Source of the DNA: Bacteroidales bacterium
GTDB taxonomy: Bacteria > Bacteroidota > Bacteroidia > Bacteroidales > Marinilabiliaceae
NCBI GenBank assembly: GCA_024401365.1
Contig: JAKSLE010000003.1
Span: 1 to 64,000, forward strand
Direction of reading: 5' to 3'
Length of the DNA stretch: 64,000 nucleotides
Shown here: positions 16,960-26,406 of the stretch, one piece after another
How the letters are laid out: every line of letters begins with the position of its first letter
Position numbering within the stretch: position 1 is the stretch's first letter
Notes under the pieces: generated by a model
The model's input: the letters and a program-made list of their open reading frames with translations, nothing else
What the model was told of the DNA's origin: nothing
Database searches by the model: none
Position numbers and translations under genes: made by a program

Positions 16960-19848
16960 ATGCAAAAGAGATCGTTTTATTTAATTTTATTGACACTTCT
17001 TTTTGCTGTTCAATCGTGGGCAGAAAAAGTATCAGTGTCAATTACAATGAATGCTACCAGTCGCACTATGACCCTTGTACCTCTTGAGGGAGGAGAGAAT
17101 GTTGAGATTGGTACTCCTGTGTCATATAAATATACCTTTGATGCAGAACCAGGAAAATATACACTCACTGGCTACAATAGTAATGGTGTAAATAATGGCA
17201 GTATAGTAATAGATATAGCTGAGGGAACAGAGCTTACAATCTATACATGTACAGCCAAAGCTACCAATAAGGAATGGACGATAAATACTGACTATACGGT
17301 TGAGTCGGAAGTTTATACCAAAGACATGACGAAGAGTGATATAGTTTTGGGTGCAGATGCGCAACCACAAAAGGCTGTAACATTCCTTGTTCCTGCCGGA
17401 TATACGTATAATACGACACTTGTACCAAGTGAGACGCATAAGGCCGAAGGGTATATGGCCTATAATTCATCATCGCCAGTAACGAAGAATACGAATATAT
17501 CATCTGCTATACCGATGGGTTATGAGATGACATTTACAGCGCCTAAAGATGCACAAGTATTTGTCGGTACAAAATCGGTAAACTTTGTTGCTTTCAAGGA
17601 AGTTGCACCTAAAAAGACAGAAGAGTCTGGTGACAATAAAATATATACATACGATCTAGCAGGGAAAGGTGTATATAATTACAGAGTGTCGCAATCAGGA
17701 AAGTTGACCAATGCAGACAAATTTACCATGACAGAAGGAGCGATGTCGATGGAGGTAAAGGCAGAAGACCTGAATGGTGATTCGAAGCAAATAGATAAGG
17801 ACGTAGCGAGCAACAACAAATACAATGTGGCAGATATATTCATGAATGTTGATGCTGCAGGTTGTGTCAACCTTAACAAAGGAGAGACATTCCAATTGGA
17901 ATATTTCCGTACATGGCAGATTGTTGACAATATTACAAATAACTACTTCATAGAGCCTGATTATCATTTTGAAGTAGTAGACGAACAAGGACAACCATCT
18001 ACAGACGTCATTGAGATTTCAGGAGAGGGAGTAATTACAGCCAAGAAAGATGGTGTTGCTTTTGTGTTAGTGACATATGATGCGATAAGAACGCCAAATC
18101 AGCTAGGCGGTCCTTTGTATGGGGCTATATGGCCAGAAAATACGGGACTTGCTGTTGTGAGAGTTGGCGCTACAGATGCAGGTATTGCTACGAATATGAA
18201 TATCAATAATGATAAAAATACAGCAGGAAGTAATAAACAAGCAGGTGATAATATAGATGCGGAGTTGGATGTTCTATATTTTGTTGATGGTGGAGCAAGC
18301 TATACATTCAAGCCAGAAGGTGAGAATAAGGTTGAGATAGCATATCCTACCATAGGGGAAAATTCGGCATCATATACTGGTTTTACTACAAAAGGAGTGA
18401 CAAAGAACGCGGATGGCAGTTATACTATTATAGTAAAAGAAGGACGTAACATTGTAAAACTTTCATCTGCTACAGGAGCTGTATATCAAGTTGTCAGAGG
18501 TAAAAAGTGTGAGGTTGCTGTTACTAATACGACAAATCCTGGTCAGGTATTAAAGCCTGGGGATAATGCGACTATTCTTTTGTCGGGGTTGTATCACCCA
18601 GCTCATAAGATGGCTGGAGTATACAATATGGCAGCGGCGATGACATATCGAGATGAAAATGATGTTGAGTATTTATGTATACAGAAGGCAGGTTCAGGGG
18701 CAGGTAGTCAGTATAACTTCTCATCGACAGACAAGGCGAGGACTATATCTGTAACAATTCCAACCGATTGGGATGAGACAAAAGACTATTCATTAAAGAA
18801 TGGTTCTATATATTGCAAGGGTTATGGAGATCCCTATGGCGGTCATCGTGATATTACACGTACGTCTGGTAAGAACCCAAATTTCACTGCTACACAGAAT
18901 ATAGCATATTTCGGAATGCTACCTGATGTTTGTCTATATAAAGGCATTGTTCCGACCTATGAGCTACGAGTTCTCACTTTTGAAGATGAGGATTACAAAG
19001 GCGATGGCAATGTGTTGGGCAATAAAGACTGGTCGTCACTTATTGATAATGCTGAATATAACGGAGATTTGCTATATGGCGAAGATGCAAGTATATACTG
19101 TGTCATGGATGATAAAAACACAGAACTATACAGTGAGTTGAATGCTGCTTATGGTAGTAAGGCCTTCTGGAGCGGTGGATGTGCGGTTTCCAATTATTAC
19201 ATGACATCATTTGATGGAGCTGGATATGTGCAACAGCTTTCTGCTTATAGTCCACAAGGAACATATGCAGGCAATAAAGGTTCGAAGAACTTTGCTGTAT
19301 GTTATGGATACGATGATGGTTCTACAAGTGCCATAGACACACGTCCTGTATTTACGTTTATGGATGGAAAGAAGCACGTAATAGACCATTTGTATGTAAA
19401 CAACAGTAGTTATGCTCTGAATGTCATAGCGAATGGGAATGACCTGTCGTCCAAGCTAGGAAAAAATGACTATTTCCGTGTAGTGTTCCAGAATTATGAT
19501 GGAGATGATTTGGTAAAAGAGGTAAGTCAAGACCTTGTAGTAAACGGTGTTGCTATAACAGAATGGACAAAAGTGGATCTTTCGGCGCTTGGAGAAGTTG
19601 AGACCTTGAAGATAAACATAGTCTCTTCCGTAGAGAATAATGCCGGTATGTCTCTACCAGCGTATGTGCTTTTGGATGATATTGCTGTCCGTTTTGAAAA
19701 AGACGAGACTCCAACACGTATTTGTCCAGTTGTTGCCAAGCCAGACAATCAGCGTACAGGAGAAGTCTATAATATTTATGGACAAAGAGTACCAGCTCAT
19801 TACAGAGGTATAGTAATAAAAGCAGGAAAGAAGTACATTCAGAAATAA
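16960..19848 (+). CDS. Large secreted protein with C-terminal DUF4465 domain in the B12 operon
   Basis: 962 residues with a cleavable signal peptide (ending QSWA) and no lipobox. The first 650 residues are beta-rich with no family I can name; several segments look like Ig or fibronectin-like modules. Residues about 668-925 match DUF4465: it opens LTFEDEDYKG, has WSGGCAVSNYYM in the middle, then LYVNNSSYALNVI, ITEWTKVDLSALGEVETL and PAYVLLDDIAV. To my knowledge the cobalamin-binding BtuH surface proteins of Bacteroides carry this type of domain, which fits the locus. The C-terminus (VYNIYGQRVPAHYRGIVIK) is a short sorting-like tail. It starts 25 bases after the BtuG-like gene. A corrinoid-capture role is inference. 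Confidence 0.72.
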   Translation: MQKRSFYLILLTLLFAVQSWAEKVSVSITMNATSRTMTLVPLEGGENVEIGTPVSYKYTFDAEPGKYTLTGYNSNGVNNGSIVIDIAEGTELTIYTCTAKATNKEWTINTDYTVESEVYTKDMTKSDIVLGADAQPQKAVTFLVPAGYTYNTTLVPSETHKAEGYMAYNSSSPVTKNTNISSAIPMGYEMTFTAPKDAQVFVGTKSVNFVAFKEVAPKKTEESGDNKIYTYDLAGKGVYNYRVSQSGKLTNADKFTMTEGAMSMEVKAEDLNGDSKQIDKDVASNNKYNVADIFMNVDAAGCVNLNKGETFQLEYFRTWQIVDNITNNYFIEPDYHFEVVDEQGQPSTDVIEISGEGVITAKKDGVAFVLVTYDAIRTPNQLGGPLYGAIWPENTGLAVVRVGATDAGIATNMNINNDKNTAGSNKQAGDNIDAELDVLYFVDGGASYTFKPEGENKVEIAYPTIGENSASYTGFTTKGVTKNADGSYTIIVKEGRNIVKLSSATGAVYQVVRGKKCEVAVTNTTNPGQVLKPGDNATILLSGLYHPAHKMAGVYNMAAAMTYRDENDVEYLCIQKAGSGAGSQYNFSSTDKARTISVTIPTDWDETKDYSLKNGSIYCKGYGDPYGGHRDITRTSGKNPNFTATQNIAYFGMLPDVCLYKGIVPTYELRVLTFEDEDYKGDGNVLGNKDWSSLIDNAEYNGDLLYGEDASIYCVMDDKNTELYSELNAAYGSKAFWSGGCAVSNYYMTSFDGAGYVQQLSAYSPQGTYAGNKGSKNFAVCYGYDDGSTSAIDTRPVFTFMDGKKHVIDHLYVNNSSYALNVIANGNDLSSKLGKNDYFRVVFQNYDGDDLVKEVSQDLVVNGVAITEWTKVDLSALGEVETLKINIVSSVENNAGMSLPAYVLLDDIAVRFEKDETPTRICPVVAKPDNQRTGEVYNIYGQRVPAHYRGIVIKAGKKYIQK

Positions 19849-19865
19849 TAGCTGATTAATATTAG

Positions 19866-19910
19866 TGACGGGTGTGAAATAATTATTTTTGCATCCGTCA
19901 TTTATTTATT
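19866..19910 (+). terminator. Hairpin between the DUF4465 gene and the next surface protein
   Basis: TGACGGGTG pairs with CATCCGTCA (one G-T pair) and is followed by a T-rich stretch. It ends only a few bases before the next start codon, so it could reduce expression of the last gene. A TATTTTTG box inside the loop could instead be a promoter element. Confidence 0.5.
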
Positions 19911-19914
19911 TCAA

Positions 19915-21018
19915 ATGAAAAGGGCAGTTGTTTGGGTAATAGCATTGATAGTTGCAGAAGTAAGTTTTGCGCAGACGCAGGAGGTAGAGGTATTGGAGTA
20001 TCATCCGGCGCCGGGGCAGTATGTTAATACGTTGCCAGAGGCAGAAGAGGGAGATAGTCACGAAGATATGTGTGCCAAGTGTGCGGAAAGTCTCAATGAT
20101 GGAGAGCTGGTGCATTTAGGTACTTATGGGGGGTATATTACGGTAAAGTTTGACCATGCGGTGAAGAATAAGTTGGGTTCGGATATAAGGATAAAAGGCA
20201 ATGGTTTTTATTCGGCATCCGATCCCAAATATGGGAAAGAGACTATCGGTGGGTCGTTTGAGCCAGGGATAGTATATGTGGGAGTTGGAAATAGTGTTGA
20301 GTCGGCCCAGTGGTATGAATTAGCCGGGTCCGAATACTACACGGGAGAGATACATGACTTTTCGATAACATATCACAAGCCCAATGCAGAAAGTGGGGAC
20401 CACAGTCAGAATTTTTCTTCGTATGACAACTATATTTATTGGGAGTCGACGTGGACAGAGAATGGAAAGAAGAAGTCGGACTCCGGATACCATATTAAGA
20501 ACACATTCCATGGTCAAAGCTACTGGCCGATGTGGGAAGAAGGAGAGACTCTGACATTTACGGGAGGGAAGTTGCCTGACAATGCAGTAGATTACTCCGG
20601 CAAAGGTACGAACTGGGTACTATACAGGTATGCCAAGGACTCGTACGGGTATGTAGATGCCTCGTTGAATACAGACGTCTATTCGACCTTTGATATTTCG
20701 TGGGCAGTAGATAAAGATGGGAAGCATGTAGAGTTGGAAGAAGTAAACTATATCAGGGTAGTCAGTGCGATGTTTCAGTATTGTGGGTGGCTTGGGGAGA
20801 CCAGTACAGAAGTATCCGGCTTTGAGGATTTGCATTTAGAAGAAGGGTATGATGAGCATCCGATAATTATTACGCCTCGAAGTGCGACACCTATATCTGT
20901 TGTAAATCGAGACGACAAAGTCAAGGATCCTTACTACTATAATCTGATGGGGGTGAAGACGTTGGTGCCTACGAAAGGACTTTATATACATGAGGGGAAG
21001 TTGGTCGTAGTAAAGTAG
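19915..21018 (+). CDS. Secreted protein of a Bacteroidales family found with B12 uptake genes
   Basis: 367 residues with signal peptide (ends SFAQ). I recognise the family by its blocks, not by a proven function: VLEYHPAPGQYVNTLPE near the start, LGTYGGYITVKFDHAV, EPGIVYVGVG, WYELAGSEYYTG, FHGQSYWPMW, and STEVSGFEDLHLEEGY near the end. Such cell-surface proteins recur in Bacteroides cobalamin loci, and several appear to be all-beta binding domains. The extreme C-terminus (YYNLMGVKTLVPTKGLYIHE) is the same kind of tail as in the preceding gene. No lipobox is present. Its place at the end of the riboswitch operon suggests a part in corrinoid capture. Confidence 0.68.
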   Translation: MKRAVVWVIALIVAEVSFAQTQEVEVLEYHPAPGQYVNTLPEAEEGDSHEDMCAKCAESLNDGELVHLGTYGGYITVKFDHAVKNKLGSDIRIKGNGFYSASDPKYGKETIGGSFEPGIVYVGVGNSVESAQWYELAGSEYYTGEIHDFSITYHKPNAESGDHSQNFSSYDNYIYWESTWTENGKKKSDSGYHIKNTFHGQSYWPMWEEGETLTFTGGKLPDNAVDYSGKGTNWVLYRYAKDSYGYVDASLNTDVYSTFDISWAVDKDGKHVELEEVNYIRVVSAMFQYCGWLGETSTEVSGFEDLHLEEGYDEHPIIITPRSATPISVVNRDDKVKDPYYYNLMGVKTLVPTKGLYIHEGKLVVVK

Positions 21019-21062
21019 ATTTATAAATTTTGCTAATTATCAACCATTTAGGAAGGCTGTGA

Positions 21063-21094
21063 TTAGGAAATAAAGAAAATAATATCTACTTTTG
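21063..21094 (+). promoter_or_regulatory. Promoter of rpsP
   Basis: TTAG at 21063-21066, a 20-base spacer and TACTTTTG at 21087-21094 give a good -33/-7 pair. The leader to the ATG is about 85 bases. Confidence 0.65.
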
Positions 21095-21184
21095 TCCCTG
21101 CAAAACAGGCGTACTGGGTTTCGTACCTAGAAGGCTTTGAGCACTAAAGTAATTATTTTATAAACAATTTAAAAACTTACAGTA

Positions 21185-21733
21185 ATGTCAGTTAGAATTC
21201 GTTTGGCTCGTCATGGTCGTAAGGGTTATGCCTTCTACCACATTGTCGTAGCTAACAGCAAGGCACCACGTGATGGTAAATTTATTGCTAAGATCGGTTC
21301 TTACAACCCTAACACCAATCCTGCAACAGTAGTATTGGATTCTGAGCTCGCTCTCAAGTGGCTTCAGAATGGTGCTCAGCCAACAGATACAGTACGCAAC
21401 ATCCTCAGCCATGAGGGCGTTCTTTTGAAGAAGCACCTCCTCGAGGGCGTTAAGAAGGGCGCATTTGACGAGGCTAAGGCAGAGGCTAAGTTCCAGGCTT
21501 GGAAGGATGAGAAAGCAAAGAAGGCAGAGGCTAAGAAGTCGGCTGCAAAGGACGCTAAGGCTACAGCAGCTAAGGCTCGTCTTGAGGCAGAGGCTAAGGT
21601 TAATGCAGATCGTGCTGAGGCTATCGCAAAGAAGAAGGCAGAGGCAGCAGCTGCAGCAGCAGAGGCAGAAGCAGCAGCTAACGCAGAGGCTCCAGCAGAG
21701 GAGGCAACTGCAGAGGCTCCAGCAGAGGCTTAA
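21185..21733 (+). CDS. rpsP: 30S ribosomal protein S16 with long low-complexity tail
   Basis: The first 80 or so residues are canonical S16 ([36 protein letters not shown]), a 5'-domain 16S rRNA binder. The protein continues to 182 residues with an Ala/Lys/Glu-rich, probably helical tail ending [15 protein letters not shown]16 in E. coli is 82 residues; long tails like this are a Bacteroidota trait. The tail uses a narrow codon set (gca, gag, aag). A strong terminator follows. Confidence 0.95.
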   Translation: MSVRIRLARHGRKGYAFYHIVVANSKAPRDGKFIAKIGSYNPNTNPATVVLDSELALKWLQNGAQPTDTVRNILSHEGVLLKKHLLEGVKKGAFDEAKAEAKFQAWKDEKAKKAEAKKSAAKDAKATAAKARLEAEAKVNADRAEAIAKKKAEAAAAAAEAEAAANAEAPAEEATAEAPAEA

Positions 21734-21763
21734 TTCGCAGAAATCGATTAAGACGAAAATAAG

Positions 21764-21797
21764 AACGTCGCGGTGGGTAACCATCGCGACGTTTTTT
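21764..21797 (+). terminator. Terminator of rpsP
   Basis: AACGTCGCGGTGG pairs with CCATCGCGACGTT across a four-base loop and is followed by four more T. The convergent polA gene ends 32 bases further. Confidence 0.93.
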
Positions 21798-21828
21798 ATT
21801 GTATGTATTGAAAATCGTGGGGGGGTGT

Positions 21829-24624
21829 TTAGTGAGCATCCACCCAGTTTTGTCCGTAGTCTACCTCGGCTATTAGGGGGACTGAGAGCTTATCGGTGGC
21901 GTGCTCCATGCAGTCGCGTACTATAGCCGTCAGAATATCCTGTTCCGATTTCAAGGCATCGAAGACAAGTTCGTCATGTACTTGGAGGATCATTTTTGAC
22001 TTTAGGCCTTCCGCTTTCATGCGTGCAGCGATATTGACCATTGCTATCTTGATGATATCGGCTGCTGTACCCTGGATAGGGGCATTGATAGCGTTACGTT
22101 CAGCTACGCCGCGTACTACACCATTACGAGAATTTATGTCGTCCAGTTGGCGGCGACGGCCGAAGAGAGTCTCGGAGTAGCCCAATTCGCGAGCCTTAGC
22201 TATAGACTTATCCATGTAAGCCTTTACGGCCGGGAACGATTCGAAGTAGCCATCGATAAGAGACTTAGCCTCCTGGCGCGAAGTCTGCAGTTGGTCTGCG
22301 AGGCCTACAGCAGATATACCATATATGATACCGAAGTTGGCCGTCTTAGCCTTACGACGCATATCCTTAGTTACATCCTTCAGATCCACCTTGAAGATAC
22401 GAGCTGCGGTAGCTGCGTGAACATCCTCGCCACGCTGGAAGGCAGCGCAGAGGTGCTCGTCCTGAGAAAAATGAGCCATGAGACGCAGTTCCACCTGAGA
22501 ATAATCCGCTGCCAAGATAATATGTTCGTCATCAGAAGCCACGAAAGCCTTACGTATCTCGCGACCGCTCTCGTCGCGGATAGGGATATTCTGGAGGTTA
22601 GGATTATTACTACTCAGTCGGCCCGTTACAACCACTGTCTGGTTGAACGAAGTATGGATACGCCCTGTGCGAGGATTGATAAGCTTAGGGAGAGCCTCGG
22701 CGTAGGTGTTCAGTAATTTAAGGAGACCTCGGTAATTGAGAATCTCAGAAACTATAGGGCTTTTTGAAGCCAGTTTTTGTAGGACATCCTCGGCAGTAGA
22801 ATAATTACCCTGCTTATTACGCTTTGCAGAAGGGTCGATTTTCATTTTCTCGAAGAGGATATCGCCCACCTGTTTAGGGCTAGATATATTGAACTTTTCG
22901 CCGGCAAGAGAATAGATATTCTCCTCAGCAGAGATTAGCTGTTCGCGCAGATGGGCAGCGAAGACAGCCAACGCCTCGTCATCGATTTTCACACCATTCA
23001 TCTCCATCATGGCCAATACAGGCATCAGCGGCATCTCCATATCGGTAAAGAGGCGCTGTTGGATTTCGTTATTAGCGAGTTGCTCCTTAAGGTTGAGATA
23101 CAACTGGTAAGTTATGTCTGCGTCCTCGGCCGCGTACTCCTTTATGGCAGAGAGAGGGACCTGATCCATAGTGATCTGTTTAGCCCCCTTACCTATAAGC
23201 TCCTCGATATGGATAGGGGTATAGCCCAAGAGCACCTCAGACATAGAATCCATATTATGAGGTTGGGCAGGAGCGAGCAAGAAGTGGGCTATCATAGTAT
23301 CGAACATAGGACCTTCGACTACGATGCCATATTGAGAAAGGACAAGAATGTCGTATTTCAGGTTCTGTCCGATTTTCAGTTTGCCAGACGAGAAAACCTC
23401 GGCGAAGAAATTAAGTCTTCTTGTTGCCTCGCTCTTATTGCCCTTTTGGAAAGGGACGTAGTAAGCCTTGTGAGCCTCGGTAGCGAAAGATATACCCACT
23501 ATATCGCAGTAGAGCGAGTTGAGGGACGTAGTTTCAGTATCGAAACAGAACTCAGGGGCTGCGGTAAGGATATTAGCCAAGTCGGTCAGCTCGTCGTCCG
23601 TCTGGCAAACTATATACTCGTGAGGAGTATCCTTTGCGGTGTGGAATACAGTAGGCTCAGGTGCGACCTCATTAGAGACAGACTGAGAAGCAGTCTCTGC
23701 AGGGGCATCGCCGAAGAGAGACAGTTGGACCGGAACAGGCTCCTCGCCCATAAAGATACGCTCTATGCGAGGGAGGACATTTCGGAACTCAAGCTCTGTG
23801 AAAAGTTTAGTGAGGGCAGGAGTATCAGGTTTTCTGAACTCGATATCAGACAAAGATACGCCCAGAGGGCAATCGGTCACGATAGTTGCTAGTACCTTAG
23901 AGAGTCTTACTTGCTCGCAGTTTTTTTCCAAGTTCTCCTTGAGCTTACCCTTCAGTTTGTCGATATTCTCATATATCCCATCTATAGAACCGAACTCAGC
24001 GAGGAGTTCCTTAGCGCGCTTTTCTCCCACGCCAGGACAACCAGGGATATTATCCGCCGAGTCGCCCCATAAGCCAAGGATATCAATTACCTGCTTAGGG
24101 TCGGATATAGAGAAATGCTCATTTACGCCAGCTATATCCCAGTATTCACCGGCAGAAGCGCCATTGCCAGGACGCATCTGGTGGATTTTATCCGTTACCA
24201 GTTGGGCATAATCCTTATCAGGAGTAAAAAGTATGACCCTATCCACCTGAGGAGCGAACTGAGTAGCCACGCTACCAGCCACGTCATCCGCCTCGAAGCC
24301 CGGGCACTCGATGATAGCAATATTCATTGCGCGAAGGAAATCCTTGATAAGAGGGACGTTGGACGTAATATCCTCTGGCTGTGCATCGCGGTTAGCCTTA
24401 TAATCAGGGAACATATCGTGGCGGAATGTATGACCAGAAGGGTCGAACGCCACGCATACGTGAGTAGGTTTTTCCTTAGAGAGAGCATCCACTACGGTAT
24501 TGACGAATCCGAATACGGCAGACGTATTAAGGCCCTTGCTATTGATGCGAGGGGCGCGGATGAAGGCGTAGTAAGCGCGGTATATCAATGCGTAAGCATC
24601 TATGATGAAAAGTTTTGTGCTCAT
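21829..24624 (-). CDS. polA: DNA polymerase I
   Basis: 931 residues from the ATG giving STKLFIIDAYALIYRAYYAF. An upstream frame extension of 28 residues lacks family similarity. Three domains are visible: the 5' nuclease (to about 290), a 3'-5' exonuclease with the active-site DTET in FCFDTETTSLNSL (so proofreading is probably intact), and the polymerase with motif A ADYSQVELRLMAHFS, motif B RRKAKTANFGIIYGIS and motif C LQVHDELVFDA. It fills gaps and removes RNA primers. Residues about 233-238 are encoded by a stretch identical to the core of the dispersed repeat (23911-23927), but the local protein sequence looks ordinary. Confidence 0.96.
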   Translation of the reverse strand: MSTKLFIIDAYALIYRAYYAFIRAPRINSKGLNTSAVFGFVNTVVDALSKEKPTHVCVAFDPSGHTFRHDMFPDYKANRDAQPEDITSNVPLIKDFLRAMNIAIIECPGFEADDVAGSVATQFAPQVDRVILFTPDKDYAQLVTDKIHQMRPGNGASAGEYWDIAGVNEHFSISDPKQVIDILGLWGDSADNIPGCPGVGEKRAKELLAEFGSIDGIYENIDKLKGKLKENLEKNCEQVRLSKVLATIVTDCPLGVSLSDIEFRKPDTPALTKLFTELEFRNVLPRIERIFMGEEPVPVQLSLFGDAPAETASQSVSNEVAPEPTVFHTAKDTPHEYIVCQTDDELTDLANILTAAPEFCFDTETTSLNSLYCDIVGISFATEAHKAYYVPFQKGNKSEATRRLNFFAEVFSSGKLKIGQNLKYDILVLSQYGIVVEGPMFDTMIAHFLLAPAQPHNMDSMSEVLLGYTPIHIEELIGKGAKQITMDQVPLSAIKEYAAEDADITYQLYLNLKEQLANNEIQQRLFTDMEMPLMPVLAMMEMNGVKIDDEALAVFAAHLREQLISAEENIYSLAGEKFNISSPKQVGDILFEKMKIDPSAKRNKQGNYSTAEDVLQKLASKSPIVSEILNYRGLLKLLNTYAEALPKLINPRTGRIHTSFNQTVVVTGRLSSNNPNLQNIPIRDESGREIRKAFVASDDEHIILAADYSQVELRLMAHFSQDEHLCAAFQRGEDVHAATAARIFKVDLKDVTKDMRRKAKTANFGIIYGISAVGLADQLQTSRQEAKSLIDGYFESFPAVKAYMDKSIAKARELGYSETLFGRRRQLDDINSRNGVVRGVAERNAINAPIQGTAADIIKIAMVNIAARMKAEGLKSKMILQVHDELVFDALKSEQDILTAIVRDCMEHATDKLSVPLIAEVDYGQNWVDAH
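23911..23927 (+). repeat. TTGCTCGCA repeat core inside polA
   Basis: 17 bases (TTGCTCGCAGTTTTTTT) identical to the core of intergenic copy A, on the plus strand and antisense to polA. It encodes KNCEQ in a conserved part of the 5' nuclease domain. Flanks do not match, so chance or codon constraint is possible. Confidence 0.4.
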
Positions 24625-24716
24625 TCCTATATTGCTTTTCAGCAAAGATAATTCATTTATTTGGGAATACACCATACGGGGAGCACTTGAAGAGAGACCT
24701 TTCTGCATAGAGAGAA

Positions 24717-24746
24717 GGTAGTTGTTGCTCGCAATTTTTTACTTTT
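24717..24746 (+). repeat. TTGCTCGCA dispersed repeat, copy upstream of polA
   Basis: Has the 5' part GGTAGTTG, the core TTGCTCGCAATTTTTT and the end ACTTTT. It lies about 90 bases before the polA start codon, between polA and metK. Confidence 0.8.
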
Positions 24747-24778
24747 CGGCCAAGTGCGAAGTAAGTTGGCAGGTATAT

Positions 24779-24823
24779 GCTGATATAAGAGAGATATAAG
24801 GTTGCTCGCAATTTTTTTATTTA
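24779..24823 (+). repeat. 45-base long form of the TTGCTCGCA repeat
   Basis: Identical over 45 bases to 37450-37494. Both copies begin GCTGATATAAGAG, run through AGATATAAGG and end in the core TTGCTCGCAATTTTTTT with ATTTA. The preceding bases GTATATG and GTATAGG also nearly match. Confidence 0.9.
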
Positions 24824-24828
24824 ATAGC

Positions 24829-24869
24829 ACAAAAGAAAAGAGGATGACTCCCTATAGGAGGCATCCTCT
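24829..24869 (-). terminator. Terminator of metK
   Basis: AGAGGATGACTCC and GGAGGCATCCTCT form a 13-position stem with one mismatch. Read on the minus strand it is followed by a T-rich tract. Confidence 0.85.
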
Positions 24870-24892
24870 AAGGTATAGGATTAATGCTATGA

Positions 24893-26143
24893 TCAGAGAG
24901 CAAATTCCTTTTTGATAGCATCTACGTAGTCGAGTTTCTCCCAAGCGAAGAATTCGACCTCCTTTTCAGACTCGACGCCATTGATATTGAACTTTACCTT
25001 CTGGGTATATGGCTTACGTCCCACGTGGCCGTAGGAAGCAGTAGGTTCGAAGATAGGGTTCTTGAGGCCGAAGCGTTTGATGATGCTAGCAGGGCGCATA
25101 TCGAAAAGTTTAGTTGCGCGCTGAGCAATCTCGCCGTCGGACATTTTTACGTGAGAAGTACCATAAGTATTAACGTAGAGGCCCACTGGCTGAGCCACGC
25201 CGATAGCGTAAGCCACTTGCACAAGCACCTCGTCTGCCACGCCGGCAGCCACGAGATTCTTAGCTATATGGCGAGTAGCGTAAGCTGCCGAGCGGTCGAC
25301 CTTAGAAGCATCCTTACCCGAGAAGGCTCCGCCGCCGTGAGCGCCCTTACCGCCGTAAGTATCAACGATGATTTTACGGCCTGTGAGGCCTGTGTCGCCA
25401 TGAGGGCCACCGATAACGAACTTACCTGTTGGGTTGACGAACAACTTGAAATCGGCCTTAAACAAGTTCTTGATATTCTGAGGCATATCAGCTATTGTAC
25501 GAGGGATGAGGATTTCGGCCACATCCTTACGTATTTGAGCCAACATTTTCTCGTCCTCGTCGAACTCATCGTGCTGAGTAGAGATTACGATAGTATCGAT
25601 ACGTTGAGGCACGTTATCGTCGGAATATTCGATAGTAACCTGACTTTTAGAATCTGGGCGGAGGTAAGTCATCACTTTACCCTCGCGGCGGATTACTGCC
25701 AATTCGAGAAGGAGTTGGTGAGCCAGATAGATAGGTAGAGGCATATAATCCTCTGTATCGCGGCAAGCGTAACCGAACATCATACCCTGGTCGCCTGCGC
25801 CCTGTTCCTCAGCCACGGTACGTTCAACGCCCTGGTTGATATCGGCGGACTGTTCGTGGATAGCTGAGAGGACACCGCAAGAACCTGCGTCGAACTTATA
25901 TTCAGCCTTATTGTAGCCTATTTTATCGATGACACGGCGAGCCACGTCCTGAACTGGGACGAAGCCATTGGTTTTCACCTCGCCAGCTACGACTGTAAGG
26001 CCGGTAGTAACGAGAGTCTCGCAAGCCACCTTAGACTCAGGGTCCTGAGCGAGGAGGCAGTCGAGCACTGCGTCTGAGATCTGGTCGGCCACTTTATCAG
26101 GATGGCCTTCAGATACTGATTCTGATGTAAAGAAATAACCCAT
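24893..26143 (-). CDS. metK: S-adenosylmethionine synthase
   Basis: MetK makes SAM from methionine and ATP. 416 residues. The signature motifs are [16 protein letters not shown] with the catalytic His and Asp, [12 protein letters not shown] (ATP-binding hexapeptide region) and [18 protein letters not shown] (the second signature with the P-loop-like GGGAFSGKD). It is slightly longer than the E. coli enzyme (384 residues). It stands alone, with its own -7 box upstream and a terminator downstream, and is divergent from efp. Confidence 0.97.
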   Translation of the reverse strand: MGYFFTSESVSEGHPDKVADQISDAVLDCLLAQDPESKVACETLVTTGLTVVAGEVKTNGFVPVQDVARRVIDKIGYNKAEYKFDAGSCGVLSAIHEQSADINQGVERTVAEEQGAGDQGMMFGYACRDTEDYMPLPIYLAHQLLLELAVIRREGKVMTYLRPDSKSQVTIEYSDDNVPQRIDTIVISTQHDEFDEDEKMLAQIRKDVAEILIPRTIADMPQNIKNLFKADFKLFVNPTGKFVIGGPHGDTGLTGRKIIVDTYGGKGAHGGGAFSGKDASKVDRSAAYATRHIAKNLVAAGVADEVLVQVAYAIGVAQPVGLYVNTYGTSHVKMSDGEIAQRATKLFDMRPASIIKRFGLKNPIFEPTASYGHVGRKPYTQKVKFNINGVESEKEVEFFAWEKLDYVDAIKKEFAL

Positions 26144-26286
26144 CTTGGAGAAATTTAATCTGTTATTTAACTGAAAAAATAGATGGGAAAAGAGAATGAT
26201 AGGGACTCAACGTGATGCGTTTTAGCACTTTTTTATAGTGGTTGCAATTAGCAAATCCTTCCACTCTTTTCTCCTCTTTGTGGGTG

Positions 26287-26294
26287 CAAAGGTA
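26287..26294 (-). promoter_or_regulatory. Likely -7 box of metK
   Basis: Read on the minus strand it is TACCTTTG, a match to TAnnTTTG. This would give a leader of about 135 bases. I see no known SAM riboswitch fold in that leader. Confidence 0.5.
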
Positions 26295-26370
26295 AGTAAT
26301 ACTTTGGAAATGAAAAGCAAAAAAATGCAAATAATGGGCGTCGGAATAGGTTGTTTGTCAAAAATAATAG

Positions 26371-26378
26371 TAATTTTG
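26371..26378 (+). promoter_or_regulatory. Likely -7 box of efp
   Basis: TAATTTTG matches TAnnTTTG and lies 28 bases before the ATG. TTG/TTTG upstream is closer than the usual 19-21 bases. Confidence 0.5.
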
Positions 26379-26406
26379 CCAGTCGAATATAAACAGATTA
26401 TTTTTT

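Noticed and set aside
17803..17820. GCGAGCAACAAC in the DUF4465 gene, reverse complement of GTTGTTGCTCGC
   Set aside because: It lacks the base after the core and the T-run, and would be the only copy in the opposite orientation.
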